Origin: Treponema sp.
GTDB taxonomy: Bacteria > Spirochaetota > Spirochaetia > Treponematales > Treponemataceae
Assembly (NCBI GenBank): GCA_017962965.1
Contig: JAGCUI010000013.1
Location: 1 to 64,000, forward strand
Direction of reading: 5' to 3'
DNA: 64,000 nucleotides
A program made the position numbers and the translations under genes. This document shows, piece by piece, positions 25,901-35,009 of the stretch. The notes under the pieces were generated by a model, which was not told where the DNA came from, ran no database searches, and saw only the letters and a program-made list of their open reading frames with translations. The number at the start of each line of letters is the position of its first letter. Position 1 is the first letter of the stretch.

Positions 25901-26164
25901 ATGGAATATAAATACAAATTTAAACTCACAGCCGGCTACTGCCTGCGTAACGGTATTGCGGTGTTGGAACAGAATGGTGCTTCAATAAAATTCCTGATTC
26001 GTAATTTAGATGATGAGTTATTGAAAGAAAAAGTAAGAAATGCCTTTTGCAGTTATATTCGCTTTGTGAATTTGCAACGCGATTGTGGTCGTGATTTTAA
26101 GCGTGTTCCTAAGGTTGAATTCATTGGAGGAAACTTTGAACAGGTGAAAAAAGCTGTAGTTTAG
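25901..26164 (+). CDS. small uncharacterised protein (87 aa)
   Basis: This 87-aa basic cytoplasmic protein (YKYKFKLTAGYCLRNGIAVL, ending EQVKKAVV) has no signal peptide or motif I recognise. It could fold as a small alpha/beta domain. Its stop is followed after 16 bases by the GTG of a lipoprotein gene with a strong AGGAGG between them, so the two are likely cotranscribed. The start is not supported by a clear ribosome binding site. It is real by frame and codon use, but its function is unknown. Confidence 0.55.
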   Translation: MEYKYKFKLTAGYCLRNGIAVLEQNGASIKFLIRNLDDELLKEKVRNAFCSYIRFVNLQRDCGRDFKRVPKVEFIGGNFEQVKKAVV

Positions 26165-26180
26165 GAGGAGAAGGAGAAAA

Positions 26181-26789
26181 GTGTATGACGGGAAAAGTAC
26201 AGAAAAAAGGTTTAAAAAGGGGAAGCTTTTTGCGTTTGTTTGGGCGTGCTTGTGTATCTTCGGATGTTACGACTGCACAAGTAAACCTTACTGGTTTGGA
26301 AGTGGAAGAAGTTATGCCAAAGAATTTCGTTCGGAAGACTTCGGTGGATTTATATTGTGGTCAAAAAATAGAACGGATAATACCAGTGAAACTAAAAGAC
26401 GAACGGCACAAATATGTAAGAAGGAACTTGATATTCCTGTTCCCTACACAATAGACGGATTTCTGGATGTTCAGGCGGATTCGAAGGACGAGAAATTGTT
26501 TTTTGAATACGAGTTTGAAAATTCGGGTAAGAAAGATGTTTGTGAATTTGTGGTTGTTTTTTATGTGCTTGATGAAAATGGGGAACCTCCTCTGCAGGGT
26601 CGGAACTTTGTGGTTCTGACGGTACAGGAGGAGGTTCCTGCTGGCGGTATTCTGAGCGGTCGGATAGACGTTTCAGATTGGGTTTGTTTTGAAAGTGACA
26701 AAGAATACGTTACAGACTTTTTGTTTGTAAGCAAAATAGTTTATAACGACGGTTCTTCGTGGATCGATGACACAGGTCTGTTTGTTTGA
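26181..26789 (+). CDS. lipoprotein of unknown function (GTG start)
   Basis: The 202-aa product begins at GTG, behind a very strong AGGAGGAGAAGGAG ribosome binding region. It has a positively charged N-terminus, a hydrophobic stretch FAFVWACLCIFGC with a lipobox (LCIFGC), then a mature protein with beta-rich character (EYEFENSGKKDVCEFVVVFY, later SGRIDVSDWV). An overlapping ATG frame at 26185 gives an 89-aa peptide without coding character and is rejected. G-rich codon use resembles the lipoprotein gene at 11299. I do not recognise the family; the second half resembles a beta-sandwich that handles exported ligands, which is only an impression. Confidence 0.7.
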   Translation: MYDGKSTEKRFKKGKLFAFVWACLCIFGCYDCTSKPYWFGSGRSYAKEFRSEDFGGFILWSKNRTDNTSETKRRTAQICKKELDIPVPYTIDGFLDVQADSKDEKLFFEYEFENSGKKDVCEFVVVFYVLDENGEPPLQGRNFVVLTVQEEVPAGGILSGRIDVSDWVCFESDKEYVTDFLFVSKIVYNDGSSWIDDTGLFV

Positions 26790-26819
26790 ACTATTAAAAT
26801 CTTTTGGGTTTTGTTAGCC

Positions 26820-28031
26820 TTAGTCCAGACAACTGTCCAGGTCTGCTTCGATTTTGGCACGATCTAAATGTTGTCCGATGATTACGAGTTTAATCATGCG
26901 GTCTCCAACTTTTTCGTCCCAGTCACGCTTCATTTCTGGTTCTTGAGCAAGTACACGTTTTTGTTCTTCTGGAGGACATGAAGCAAGCCAGTTGCCCGAG
27001 TAACCAGCCTGAATCTGGCGGCCGGAAGTTTCGAGAACAACTGCCATGTCGTCTTCATCGCTGAACCAGACTACACCCTTTGAGCGGATGATGTTTCTTG
27101 GCCATACAGATGCAAAAGAATCAAGTCTTTCGCGATTGAATGGTCGGCGTCTGTAGTAAACAAAGGAACCGATTCCGTATTCGTCTTCTGATTCACCTTC
27201 GTGTTTATGTTCGTGGTGATGGTGTTCATGATGGTGATGTTCGTGACCTTCATCATGGTCTTCGTGATCGTGGTGTTCGTCGTGTTCATCATGGTCGTGA
27301 TCATCATCATCTTCTTCGTGTTCGTGCTTTTCGTGTTCTTCGAGTGCTTTTACCCAGCCGGCAGAAGAATAAACAGTCTCGAAATCAAAACGGTCTGTAC
27401 CGATAACATCTTCTACAGGAACGTCACAGCGGGTTGTTTCAATTACTTTTACAACAGGCTGAATCTTATTTATAACTGCACGAACTTTTTTCATCTGTTC
27501 GTCTGTTACAAGGTCGCGCTTATTAACAATGAGGGTAGAGCAGAATTCAATCTGCTGGATCAAGAGGGATTCAATATCTTCTTCTTCGATGTCTTTTTTA
27601 AGAAGAGCGTTTCCTTCGTCAAATTCTTCTACAAGGCGAGAAGCATCTACAACACCAACAACGTTATCAAGCTTTCCGCATTCAATCTGTTCAATTGCCT
27701 GAGCAATAGGAAGAGGTTCACAAACGCCGGAAGCTTCAATCATGATGTAATCAAATTTTCCGGTTTTCATTAAATCTTCTATCTGATTAACCATATCTGA
27801 TTTTTTTGTACAGCAGATACATCCGTTTGTAAGAGGAACAATTGAGCTTGAATCTTCAATCTTTGCTTCCTTAGAAATAATGCGTTCATCAACGTTTACT
27901 TCGCCAATATCATTTACAATTACGGCAACCTTATATCCTTTCTGATTTGTAAGGACACGGTTTAATAAAGTTGTTTTTCCCGCTCCAAGATAACCGCAGA
28001 GCAGTGTGATTGGGATTTTTGTTTTAGACAT
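26820..28031 (-). CDS. CobW/COG0523 GTPase with His-rich metal-binding region
   Basis: The 403-aa G3E GTPase has a P-loop GYLGAGKTT (residues 13-21), the metal-binding GCICC motif at ~76-80, NKRDL (G4) and a C-terminal CobW domain. Between the two lies a run of His, Asp and Glu (about 50 residues, over 20 of them His), a metal buffer seen in zinc or nickel chaperones such as ZigA/YeiR. It probably hands a metal, most likely zinc, to a client enzyme using GTP. The ATG at 28031 follows GGAG with 8 bases; the longer frame upstream has no motif. It is divergent from the pyridoxal kinase-like gene. Confidence 0.9.
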   Translation of the reverse strand: MSKTKIPITLLCGYLGAGKTTLLNRVLTNQKGYKVAVIVNDIGEVNVDERIISKEAKIEDSSSIVPLTNGCICCTKKSDMVNQIEDLMKTGKFDYIMIEASGVCEPLPIAQAIEQIECGKLDNVVGVVDASRLVEEFDEGNALLKKDIEEEDIESLLIQQIEFCSTLIVNKRDLVTDEQMKKVRAVINKIQPVVKVIETTRCDVPVEDVIGTDRFDFETVYSSAGWVKALEEHEKHEHEEDDDDHDHDEHDEHHDHEDHDEGHEHHHHEHHHHEHKHEGESEDEYGIGSFVYYRRRPFNRERLDSFASVWPRNIIRSKGVVWFSDEDDMAVVLETSGRQIQAGYSGNWLASCPPEEQKRVLAQEPEMKRDWDEKVGDRMIKLVIIGQHLDRAKIEADLDSCLD

Positions 28032-28090
28032 ATATTTACTCCAAAAATGATTTACTTTAAGGCTTTGCAATTTTTGTTTTTTTGCAGAGT

Positions 28091-28105
28091 TTATATCAAA
28101 TATAA
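28091..28105. promoter_or_regulatory. candidate operator upstream of cobW-like gene
   Basis: TTATAT-CAA-ATATAA is a perfect 15-bp inverted repeat. The word TTTATATCAAA that contains its left half (28090-28100) occurs again in opposite orientation at 28177-28187, nearer the divergent kinase gene. Two matching sites in one divergent promoter region suggest a shared regulator, possibly metal-responsive; this is inference and the sites are AT-rich. Confidence 0.3.
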
Positions 28106-28257
28106 TAAATTTTAATCTAAAAGTATAGAATCACAGGGAATGGAAAGGGAAATAAAAAGGCATGGGGGTTTTAAAGTTTGATATAAAACAAATTATTATA
28201 TTTAAATATATTGCTTTTATTTTGTAAAAATGTTAAATCTACTTTCGAGGTAGGTAT

Positions 28258-29118
28258 ATGAAGAGAATTATTACTATTCAGGATATTTCATGTGTGGGAA
28301 AATGCTCGCTTACTGTAGCACTTCCAATTATTTCTGCAATGGGGGTTGAAGCTTGTGTTTTACCAACAGCAGTTCTTTCAACTCATACAGCTTTTAAAGG
28401 TTTTACATTCAGGGATTTAACCAGCGATATTCAGCCTATCTGTGACCACTGGAAACAGGAAAAAATCCACTTTGATGCAATTTATACAGGTTATCTTGGT
28501 TCTTTTGAACAGCTCGACCTTATGCATAAATTAATTTCTGACTTTGGCGGAAAGGATACTTTGACAATCGTAGACCCATGTATGGCAGATAACGGAAAGC
28601 TTTATCCGGGTTTTACACAGGAATTTGCTTTTGCTATGGCTAAACTTTGCGGCAAGGCTGATGTAATAGTTCCAAATCTTACAGAAGCAAGCTTTATGCT
28701 CGGAATTGAATATAAGGCTAACGGCTACGATGAAGATTATATTAAAGGTATTCTTAAAGACCTTGTTAAGCTTGGTGCTAAAAAGGTTGTTCTTAAGGGT
28801 GTTGAATTTGAAGAAGACCAGAAGGATTTAAAAGGCGTTAAGGGCAAGATTGGTATTGCTTCTTATGATGCACAGACTGATGAATTTAAATGGTACTTCC
28901 ACGAAAAATGTCCTCAGAGCTTCCACGGAACAGGTGACATTTTTGCAAGCGTTTTAACCGGTGCTTTGATGCGCGGAAAAACTCTTGAACAGTCTTATTC
29001 ACTTGCGGCAGATTATGTTGTTCAGTCTATTAAAGAAACATTGAGCCACAAGGATTACAACTGGTACGGCGTAGACTTTGAAGCTGCAATGCCTTATCTG
29101 ATTAAAAGAATAAACTAG
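28258..29118 (+). CDS. pyridoxal/pyridoxamine kinase (PdxY/PdxK-like)
   Basis: The 286-aa ribokinase-fold protein begins IITIQDISCVGKCSLTVALP and contains VDPCMADNGKLYPG, VPNLTEASFMLG and the anion-hole motif FHGTGDIFASVLTGAL. These are the pyridoxal kinase signatures. It phosphorylates vitamin B6 vitamers to give PLP in a salvage route. That matches PLP-dependent enzymes elsewhere in the window (hisC, decarboxylase), although no regulatory link is seen. GAGG lies just upstream of the ATG, and a strong terminator follows. Confidence 0.9.
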   Translation: MKRIITIQDISCVGKCSLTVALPIISAMGVEACVLPTAVLSTHTAFKGFTFRDLTSDIQPICDHWKQEKIHFDAIYTGYLGSFEQLDLMHKLISDFGGKDTLTIVDPCMADNGKLYPGFTQEFAFAMAKLCGKADVIVPNLTEASFMLGIEYKANGYDEDYIKGILKDLVKLGAKKVVLKGVEFEEDQKDLKGVKGKIGIASYDAQTDEFKWYFHEKCPQSFHGTGDIFASVLTGALMRGKTLEQSYSLAADYVVQSIKETLSHKDYNWYGVDFEAAMPYLIKRIN

Positions 29119-29155
29119 ATTAATAATCTGAATTATAGATTGTTTAAAAAAAAGG

Positions 29156-29199
29156 AAGCCCCTGCGGTAAAGAAAGAACATTTTCCGCAGGGGCTTTTT
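29156..29199. terminator. bidirectional intrinsic terminator
   Basis: AAGCCCCTGCGG (29156-29167) pairs perfectly with CCGCAGGGGCTT (29185-29196), followed by a T-run. An A-run lies on the other side, so it can serve both the kinase gene on the plus strand and the convergent protease gene on the minus strand. Confidence 0.95.
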
Positions 29200-29215
29200 A
29201 TATGTTCAAAAACTT

Positions 29216-31210
29216 TTATTTGAACTGGGTATTTTTAACAACCTTTTCGGACATCTTCTTTATTTCTTCGAACATATCCTTTTTTAATTCAAAGCTCAAA
29301 GCATATACGTGGTCAGGATCTGATTTGTTTGCAGGGTCCGGGAAGTATACGAAATCCTGATATGTGTATTGTTCATAATTGTATGGAGCTCCGTCGAATG
29401 GAGAAACTTCATTTAAGAACTGATTCCAGTTATTCTTTGTCTTTTTAACAGCGCTGTCTGCAGGCTTGTTGATTCTCTTGATGAAGATTGCCTTGTAGTC
29501 CGGGCTGTTGGAAGCTGTATAAATTGAAAGAGATCTGTTTTCAATCTGGAGCTTTCCGTTTTTTGTTGTGAATGAGTTTGTTACGCTTACCTTTGTTTCA
29601 TCGGTTGCCTTGATTACAGTTGGAGGAAGATTTGTAGAAATATCTCCAATGCTGAATTTCAAATGCTTTCTGTCGTATTCAACAGTGATGTCTTTAAGGA
29701 AGTCCGGAAGCTTTCCTGTAACACTTTCAGGAAGGTCGCGGAATTCTTTCCAGTTCTTTAATTTTGCATTGTAGCTTGTATAAACAAAGTCCAGAGCAAA
29801 TTCAATGTCGTGGCAGGTTTCGCAGTATGCAGTAGATCTTGAGCATGTGTCGTAAACCATGAATACACCGTCCGGCATTGGAAGTGCATAACAGATGAGA
29901 ACTGAATCTGCAAAGTTAATATCAAAGTAGCTTGCTGTCCATGTTCTTCCAAAGAAGTCCACATGCTGTTCGACCTTTGTCGGCTCTCCAAGCGATTTGA
30001 TTGTTACATTTTCACCTGCTACTGTTCTATAAATACCGTTTCCTTCGAGAACATAATCAACATAAATCTTTGGATTTTTAAGAAGCTCTTCCAGAGACAT
30101 TGAATCCGGTTTTACAACCTTTGCAAGAACGTAGCCGAGTAAAGAGCAGTAATCGATGTAGCCGTTGTCATCAAGGTCGAAGGATTTTGTGTTTGTTCCG
30201 CCGTAAGACCATACGTTTGATTCATTAAGATAAATTACATAAGGGAAGTCTGTTGTGTAAGAATGATAGAACATTTCTGCATTTCCCTTGGATTTATCAA
30301 AGCTCTTTGGTGAAGTAGGAGAATAATCCTTAGACATAATTTCTACAACATCAATAATGCTCTTTTTATAAGCCTGAGTTAAAGTCTTATGAAGCTCAGG
30401 ATATTTCATTGGAAGCTTGATTGTATATTTAAAGTTGTGATACTGCTTTTTGTTCAAAATGTTTGGAAGGCGATAGTAGAAAACTGAATCAATTACACCG
30501 ATTCCGTCCTTTCCTGTATCAATTTCTGCAATAGGGAGGGCGTAGTTCAAGTTTTCGTTCTGGCTTTTCATTGTAACAATACCAATTACTTCACCCTTAT
30601 CGTTGATTAAAGGACCACCTGAGTTTCCAGGACTTGCAGCTGCAGAGAAACGAAGCCATTTCCATTCACCGTTGCGGTCTTCATCTGTTTCACTTGTTAA
30701 AATACCGTTACGGATAATAACTCCGTCTCCAAGTGCATTTCCTACAGAGAAGATGTTTGAATTCATTTCGTATTTTTTGGAAACAGAAAGTCCCTGTCCT
30801 TCCTGCTGCTTATATGTTGGAACAGAGAAGCTGATAAAATCACGTCTGTTAGAAAGAGTAATGATTTCATCAACAGGATAAGTTTTTCCCGAAGAGTCGC
30901 GGATAAAGTACTTATTCTGGATTGTGTCTCCATATAAAGCAAAAACATGGGAAGCAGAGTAAAAATATCCGTCTGTTAAGAGGAATGCAGTTCCAATAGA
31001 CATGTATTTATCATTTCTAACGTTAAAAGGAAGTCTGTCGAAAGGAAGTTCATCGTTATATTCGATTTTTGTATCCTCTGTTTTTTCAACAACAACTTCA
31101 AAAACAGCATTAGTTACTTTTTTGATAGTATCTGTGTCCAGAACTGACTGTGCAAAGGCAGTTGCGGCCAGAGTTACCAAAGCAACCATAATACTAAGGA
31201 TTTTTTTCAT
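29216..31210 (-). CDS. secreted trypsin-like serine protease (S1/Deg-like) with large C-terminal region
   Basis: The 664-aa protein has a signal peptide (MKKILSIMVALVTLAATAFA) and a chymotrypsin-fold domain. The triad is visible as His88 in YSASHVF, Asp124 in NRRDFISF and Ser197 in SPGNSGGPL. There is no PDZ domain; instead ~440 residues of beta-rich sequence follow from residue ~225. It contains two Cys in CSRSTAYCETCHD, which may bind substrate or a partner. It is likely periplasmic or surface-exposed. GGAG precedes the ATG. The terminator at 29156 ends it. Confidence 0.87.
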   Translation of the reverse strand: MKKILSIMVALVTLAATAFAQSVLDTDTIKKVTNAVFEVVVEKTEDTKIEYNDELPFDRLPFNVRNDKYMSIGTAFLLTDGYFYSASHVFALYGDTIQNKYFIRDSSGKTYPVDEIITLSNRRDFISFSVPTYKQQEGQGLSVSKKYEMNSNIFSVGNALGDGVIIRNGILTSETDEDRNGEWKWLRFSAAASPGNSGGPLINDKGEVIGIVTMKSQNENLNYALPIAEIDTGKDGIGVIDSVFYYRLPNILNKKQYHNFKYTIKLPMKYPELHKTLTQAYKKSIIDVVEIMSKDYSPTSPKSFDKSKGNAEMFYHSYTTDFPYVIYLNESNVWSYGGTNTKSFDLDDNGYIDYCSLLGYVLAKVVKPDSMSLEELLKNPKIYVDYVLEGNGIYRTVAGENVTIKSLGEPTKVEQHVDFFGRTWTASYFDINFADSVLICYALPMPDGVFMVYDTCSRSTAYCETCHDIEFALDFVYTSYNAKLKNWKEFRDLPESVTGKLPDFLKDITVEYDRKHLKFSIGDISTNLPPTVIKATDETKVSVTNSFTTKNGKLQIENRSLSIYTASNSPDYKAIFIKRINKPADSAVKKTKNNWNQFLNEVSPFDGAPYNYEQYTYQDFVYFPDPANKSDPDHVYALSFELKKDMFEEIKKMSEKVVKNTQFK

Positions 31211-31327
31211 AAGAATCTCCGTTTTTTTTGATATGAATTTTATTTTACTATATATAGAAAAAGTTATCTACTCAAAAAAAGTTACTCTGAGATTGAAATT
31301 ATCAGTTATAAATTATATTCTGAGATT

Positions 31328-32908
31328 ATGAAGAAGATTGAAATTCTTGATTCAACATTAAGAGACGGTGCTCAGGGCGAAGGAATAAGTTTTTCTCTGC
31401 AGGATAAGATTCATATCTGTCAGGCATTGGATGAACTTGGAGTAGCTTATATAGAAGCGGGAAACCCTGGAAGTAATCCCAAGGATGCTGAATTTTTTAA
31501 AGAAATGAAAAAGGTTAGTCTCAAAAATGCAAAGCTCTGTGCTTTTGGTTCTACAAGGCGCAAGAATGTAAAATGCAGCGACGATGCAAACCTTAAAAGT
31601 CTTCTTGATGCAAAAACTGAATGCGTTGTAATTTTTGGAAAAAGCTGGACATTCCAGGTAACTGATATTTTAAAGACAACACTTAAAGAAAACCTTTTGA
31701 TGATTAAAGAGTCGTGCGAATATTTACGCAAAAAAGGAAGAAAGGTTATTTACGACGCAGAGCATTTTTTTACTGCCTGGAAGGAAGATAAAGAATACGC
31801 ATTAAAAACTCTGGAAGCAGCAATGGAAGGCGGAGCAGAAGTTCTCTGTTTGTGCGAAACAAAGGGTGGCTTTTTACTTGATGAATGCCGCCAGGCTGTA
31901 AAGGATGTTGTAAGTCTTTTTGGAACTAAGGTAAAAATCGGTATTCATACTCATAACGACTGCGGTCTTGCTGTTGCAAATTCCTTGATTGCTGTTCAGG
32001 AGGGTGCGTGCCACGTTCAAGGTGTACTTTTAGGCTTTGGAGAGCGAACCGGTAATGCAAATCTTTCTACTATAATTCCGGACCTTCAGCTTAAGATGAA
32101 TTATGAATGTATCCCTCAGGAGAACATTAAAAAGCTTACATCAATTTGTAAACGTGTTGCAGAATATACAAACATCAGTTTGAATGCGCAGTCTCCTTAT
32201 GTTGGAATAAACGCCTTTGCTCATAAGGCCGGCATGCACATAGATGCAGTTTTAAAAAATCCTCTGGCATACGAACACATTGAACCTGAGGTTGTTGGAA
32301 ATAACCGTGTGTTCTTAATGAGCGAGGTTGCAGGAAAAAGTACAATCATCGAAAAGGTTCAAAAGCTGTTTCCTAAGCTTAAAAAAACAGACCCTATTGT
32401 TGAAAAAATCATAGAACGCATGAAGGAGCTTGAGTTCGAAGGTTATCAGTTTGAAGGTGCCGACGGAAGTTTTGATTTGATGGTTTTAAAAATGATGGGA
32501 ATGTATAAGCCTTTCTTTAAGCTCCATTATTACCAGACAAACGGTTCAAATCCAAGACCGGAAGAAGGCGTAAACTGCTGTGCTCAGATAAAGGTGAGTG
32601 TAGGAAAGCAGATGGAAATTACAGCCGGAGAAGGGGATGGTCCTGTAAACGCACTCGATATTGCCTTAAGACGCGCACTTGAAAAATTCTATCCGATAGT
32701 TGCAGACATTAAACTCGTAGACTATAAGGTTCGTGTTCTTGATGGAAAGGAAGCAACTGCCGCAAAGGTACGTGTAATCATAGAAAGCTCGGACGGTAAA
32801 ACCTCATGGACAACAGTAGGTGTTTCCTGCGACGTTATTGAGGCTTCGTGGATTGCTCTTTGTGATTCTTTTGAATATAAGCTTTTTAAGGCTATTCCAG
32901 CGTCTTAA
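31328..32908 (+). CDS. cimA: (R)-citramalate synthase
   Basis: The 526-aa DRE-TIM enzyme starts IEILDSTLRDGAQGEGISFS, has the metal site in IHTHNDCGLAVANS, GFGERTGNANLSTI, and a C-terminal LeuA-type allosteric domain (residues ~400-520). The long form, with RDGAQGEGISFS, is the citramalate synthase branch rather than 2-isopropylmalate synthase. It condenses pyruvate and acetyl-CoA to start isoleucine synthesis without threonine; feedback control by isoleucine is expected through the C-terminal domain. No Shine-Dalgarno is present and TATATT ends eight bases before the ATG. The last 17 bases overlap the convergent GGDEF gene. Confidence 0.92.
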   Translation: MKKIEILDSTLRDGAQGEGISFSLQDKIHICQALDELGVAYIEAGNPGSNPKDAEFFKEMKKVSLKNAKLCAFGSTRRKNVKCSDDANLKSLLDAKTECVVIFGKSWTFQVTDILKTTLKENLLMIKESCEYLRKKGRKVIYDAEHFFTAWKEDKEYALKTLEAAMEGGAEVLCLCETKGGFLLDECRQAVKDVVSLFGTKVKIGIHTHNDCGLAVANSLIAVQEGACHVQGVLLGFGERTGNANLSTIIPDLQLKMNYECIPQENIKKLTSICKRVAEYTNISLNAQSPYVGINAFAHKAGMHIDAVLKNPLAYEHIEPEVVGNNRVFLMSEVAGKSTIIEKVQKLFPKLKKTDPIVEKIIERMKELEFEGYQFEGADGSFDLMVLKMMGMYKPFFKLHYYQTNGSNPRPEEGVNCCAQIKVSVGKQMEITAGEGDGPVNALDIALRRALEKFYPIVADIKLVDYKVRVLDGKEATAAKVRVIIESSDGKTSWTTVGVSCDVIEASWIALCDSFEYKLFKAIPAS

Positions 32909-34829
32909 TCTTGTGCTTCTGTTTCTTCTCGTCGTACAAAAGCTTGTCTGCTTCGGCAAGAAGGTCTTTTATTGAAGGACTGTCCTTGTTGAATTCAATT
33001 GCACCAATACTTATAGAAAGCGGGAACGGATAATTGTGCTTTTCTATTGTTTCAAGACAGAGGGACTGAATCTTTGCCCTTACGTTCTGCACGTGATCCA
33101 AATCCATACCAACAGCAATACATGCAAACTCATCACCACCAAGGCGTGCTACAACATCGTTTGCCCTGAGCGCCTGAGTTAAGATAGAAGCCATTGATTT
33201 GATTGCCGCATCTCCCATCTTGTGGCCGTAGGTGTCGTTAATAATTTTAAGACCGTCCATATCTGCAAACATGATGATACCGGTTGTGTTTAATTCCAAA
33301 GCCATGTCTATAGAACGCTGGCCTAATTCAAGGAAGCCCCTGCGGTTCATGATGCGTGTAAGCTCGTCTGTTCTGGACTGTTCGCTCAGGCTTGAGTTAT
33401 GTTCAATGAGCTCTTTATTTTCTTCCGAAAGATGCTGGTTTTCTGTTACTGTTTCTGTGTATTCAAAAGCCTGTGCAATTGAGTTAATAAGGATTTTCAA
33501 GAATACAGGATAGATTCCGTAATCATCATTATCAATTTTACAGATTATGTAGCCGTAGTTTTTTTCGCCCGAGAACACAGACTGAAGAATATACTTTCCT
33601 TTTTCATCTTTTAAAATTCCTTCCGGAAGAATTTTTTCCGAAGGATTAAAGCTGATTGAAGTGTCGTATTCTGCAATATCGTTCTGGCGGTCTATGTACA
33701 TGCGCACACTCATTTTATCCGGAAGCGCAAAGTGGTCTTTTTTACCAAGGATAATTGGTGTGTCAAAAAAGCAGAGTGCAATAGACTGAATGCCGGTTGC
33801 GTCCATCATGTAAGGCATGGAGTAGAAAAGGTGGCGCAGGGTAGAAGATGCTTTTGAAAGATCAAAGAGGTTATAGATTGTATCTATTTTAGAAAGAAAG
33901 TGAGAAAGCTGGCCGTTCGAAATGAGCTGATTTCCCCTCGTCTTCTTTTTTTCTGTAGTAGGATATCCGCATGATTCGCGTAAAACAGGCTTTGCAGAAA
34001 GCTTAATCTGTTCCGGAATATTTTTACCGTTTACTTTTTTAAGGATTGCTTCTGCGGCAATAATTCCCTGCTCAAAGAAGAACTGGTCGATTGTTGCAAT
34101 CTTTGGGATTACGGATTCTGAGTGGGACGTATTATCAAAGCCCACGATTTTCATCTCCTTTGGAATGTTTACGCCCATTTCTTCAAAATATGTTTTTGCA
34201 CCGATTGCCATAAGGTCGTTTGCGGCAAAGAGTACATTAAAGTTCAAATCCTTTCTTTTTGGAATGCGTGTTTTTAATTCACTTATTGCAGAAGTCTGTG
34301 TAAAGTTTCCGTGGAACAAAAGATTTTCGTCGAATTTAAAACCATTGTTTTCCAGTGCCTTTATAAATGAATCATAACGCTCTGTAGATTCCTGCGATTT
34401 TATTTTGTCTGATGTCATGTAGGCAAACACAGGATTTTTTGTATTTTTCTTAATCTGTTTTATAAGATAGTCGTAGGCAGAAAAGGTTGAAACGTGGAGA
34501 TAACTTGATTTTGGAATATCCAGCTTTGAGCTTAAAGAAATAATCGGTTTTTCAGGAAACTGTTTGAGGCAGTTTTCGATATCGCTTGTGCCTGTGGCTG
34601 TAGAAAATGAGCCTGAAATAACAATGAGTCCGTCTATCTGCTCCGAAAAAAGATAGCTTGTACCGGTCCAGCACTGATATTCATACAAACCTATATCATA
34701 ATTGGGACCTTTTACCTGGGAAATTATGAGCTTGACGTCTTTGTCTTTAAAAAAGTCTGATATCCCGGTAATTATTGAAATGGCATATTCAATAGTCAGA
34801 CTATGAAGCAGAACTCCAATTCTTTTCAT
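32892..34829 (-). CDS. LacI-type sugar-sensor domain fused to GGDEF diguanylate cyclase
   Basis: The 645-aa protein has no signal peptide and no DNA-binding helix-turn-helix. Residues ~1-290 match the ligand-binding part of LacI/PurR proteins (LFAANDLMAIGAKTYF, VGFDNT). A linker of ~190 residues follows. The C-terminal GGDEF domain has RTDELTRIMNRRGF, the active-site GGDEF at 564-568, and the inhibitory RxxD at 555-558. It should make cyclic di-GMP in response to a sugar-like ligand in the cytoplasm. This domain order is rare. Its stop overlaps the end of cimA. AGGAA lies 11 bases before the ATG. Confidence 0.88.
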   Translation of the reverse strand: MKRIGVLLHSLTIEYAISIITGISDFFKDKDVKLIISQVKGPNYDIGLYEYQCWTGTSYLFSEQIDGLIVISGSFSTATGTSDIENCLKQFPEKPIISLSSKLDIPKSSYLHVSTFSAYDYLIKQIKKNTKNPVFAYMTSDKIKSQESTERYDSFIKALENNGFKFDENLLFHGNFTQTSAISELKTRIPKRKDLNFNVLFAANDLMAIGAKTYFEEMGVNIPKEMKIVGFDNTSHSESVIPKIATIDQFFFEQGIIAAEAILKKVNGKNIPEQIKLSAKPVLRESCGYPTTEKKKTRGNQLISNGQLSHFLSKIDTIYNLFDLSKASSTLRHLFYSMPYMMDATGIQSIALCFFDTPIILGKKDHFALPDKMSVRMYIDRQNDIAEYDTSISFNPSEKILPEGILKDEKGKYILQSVFSGEKNYGYIICKIDNDDYGIYPVFLKILINSIAQAFEYTETVTENQHLSEENKELIEHNSSLSEQSRTDELTRIMNRRGFLELGQRSIDMALELNTTGIIMFADMDGLKIINDTYGHKMGDAAIKSMASILTQALRANDVVARLGGDEFACIAVGMDLDHVQNVRAKIQSLCLETIEKHNYPFPLSISIGAIEFNKDSPSIKDLLAEADKLLYDEKKQKHKIKTLE

Positions 34830-35009
34830 TTTAAATTTTTTTCCTGTCTGTTTTATTTTGGGACTTTTATAGATAAAGACTTTTTTAGTGTCTTTAAAGT
34901 ATAAATCATAAAGGCAGAAAATACCACAAATTTTTTATTTCTTTTTTGTTTTTTCCAAGGCAAAACAGTGTTATACTTGTAATAGAGAAGTTTAAAGAGA
35001 GGACTTATT

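Noticed and set aside
26185-26454. 89-aa ATG frame over the lipoprotein gene
   Set aside because: Same ribosome binding site, but the GTG frame runs three times longer and has a lipobox.
27201-27773. 190-aa hydrophobic open frame on the plus strand
   Set aside because: Antisense of the His-rich tract of the CobW GTPase (CAT/CAC read as ATG/GTG); the minus-strand protein has all G-domain motifs.
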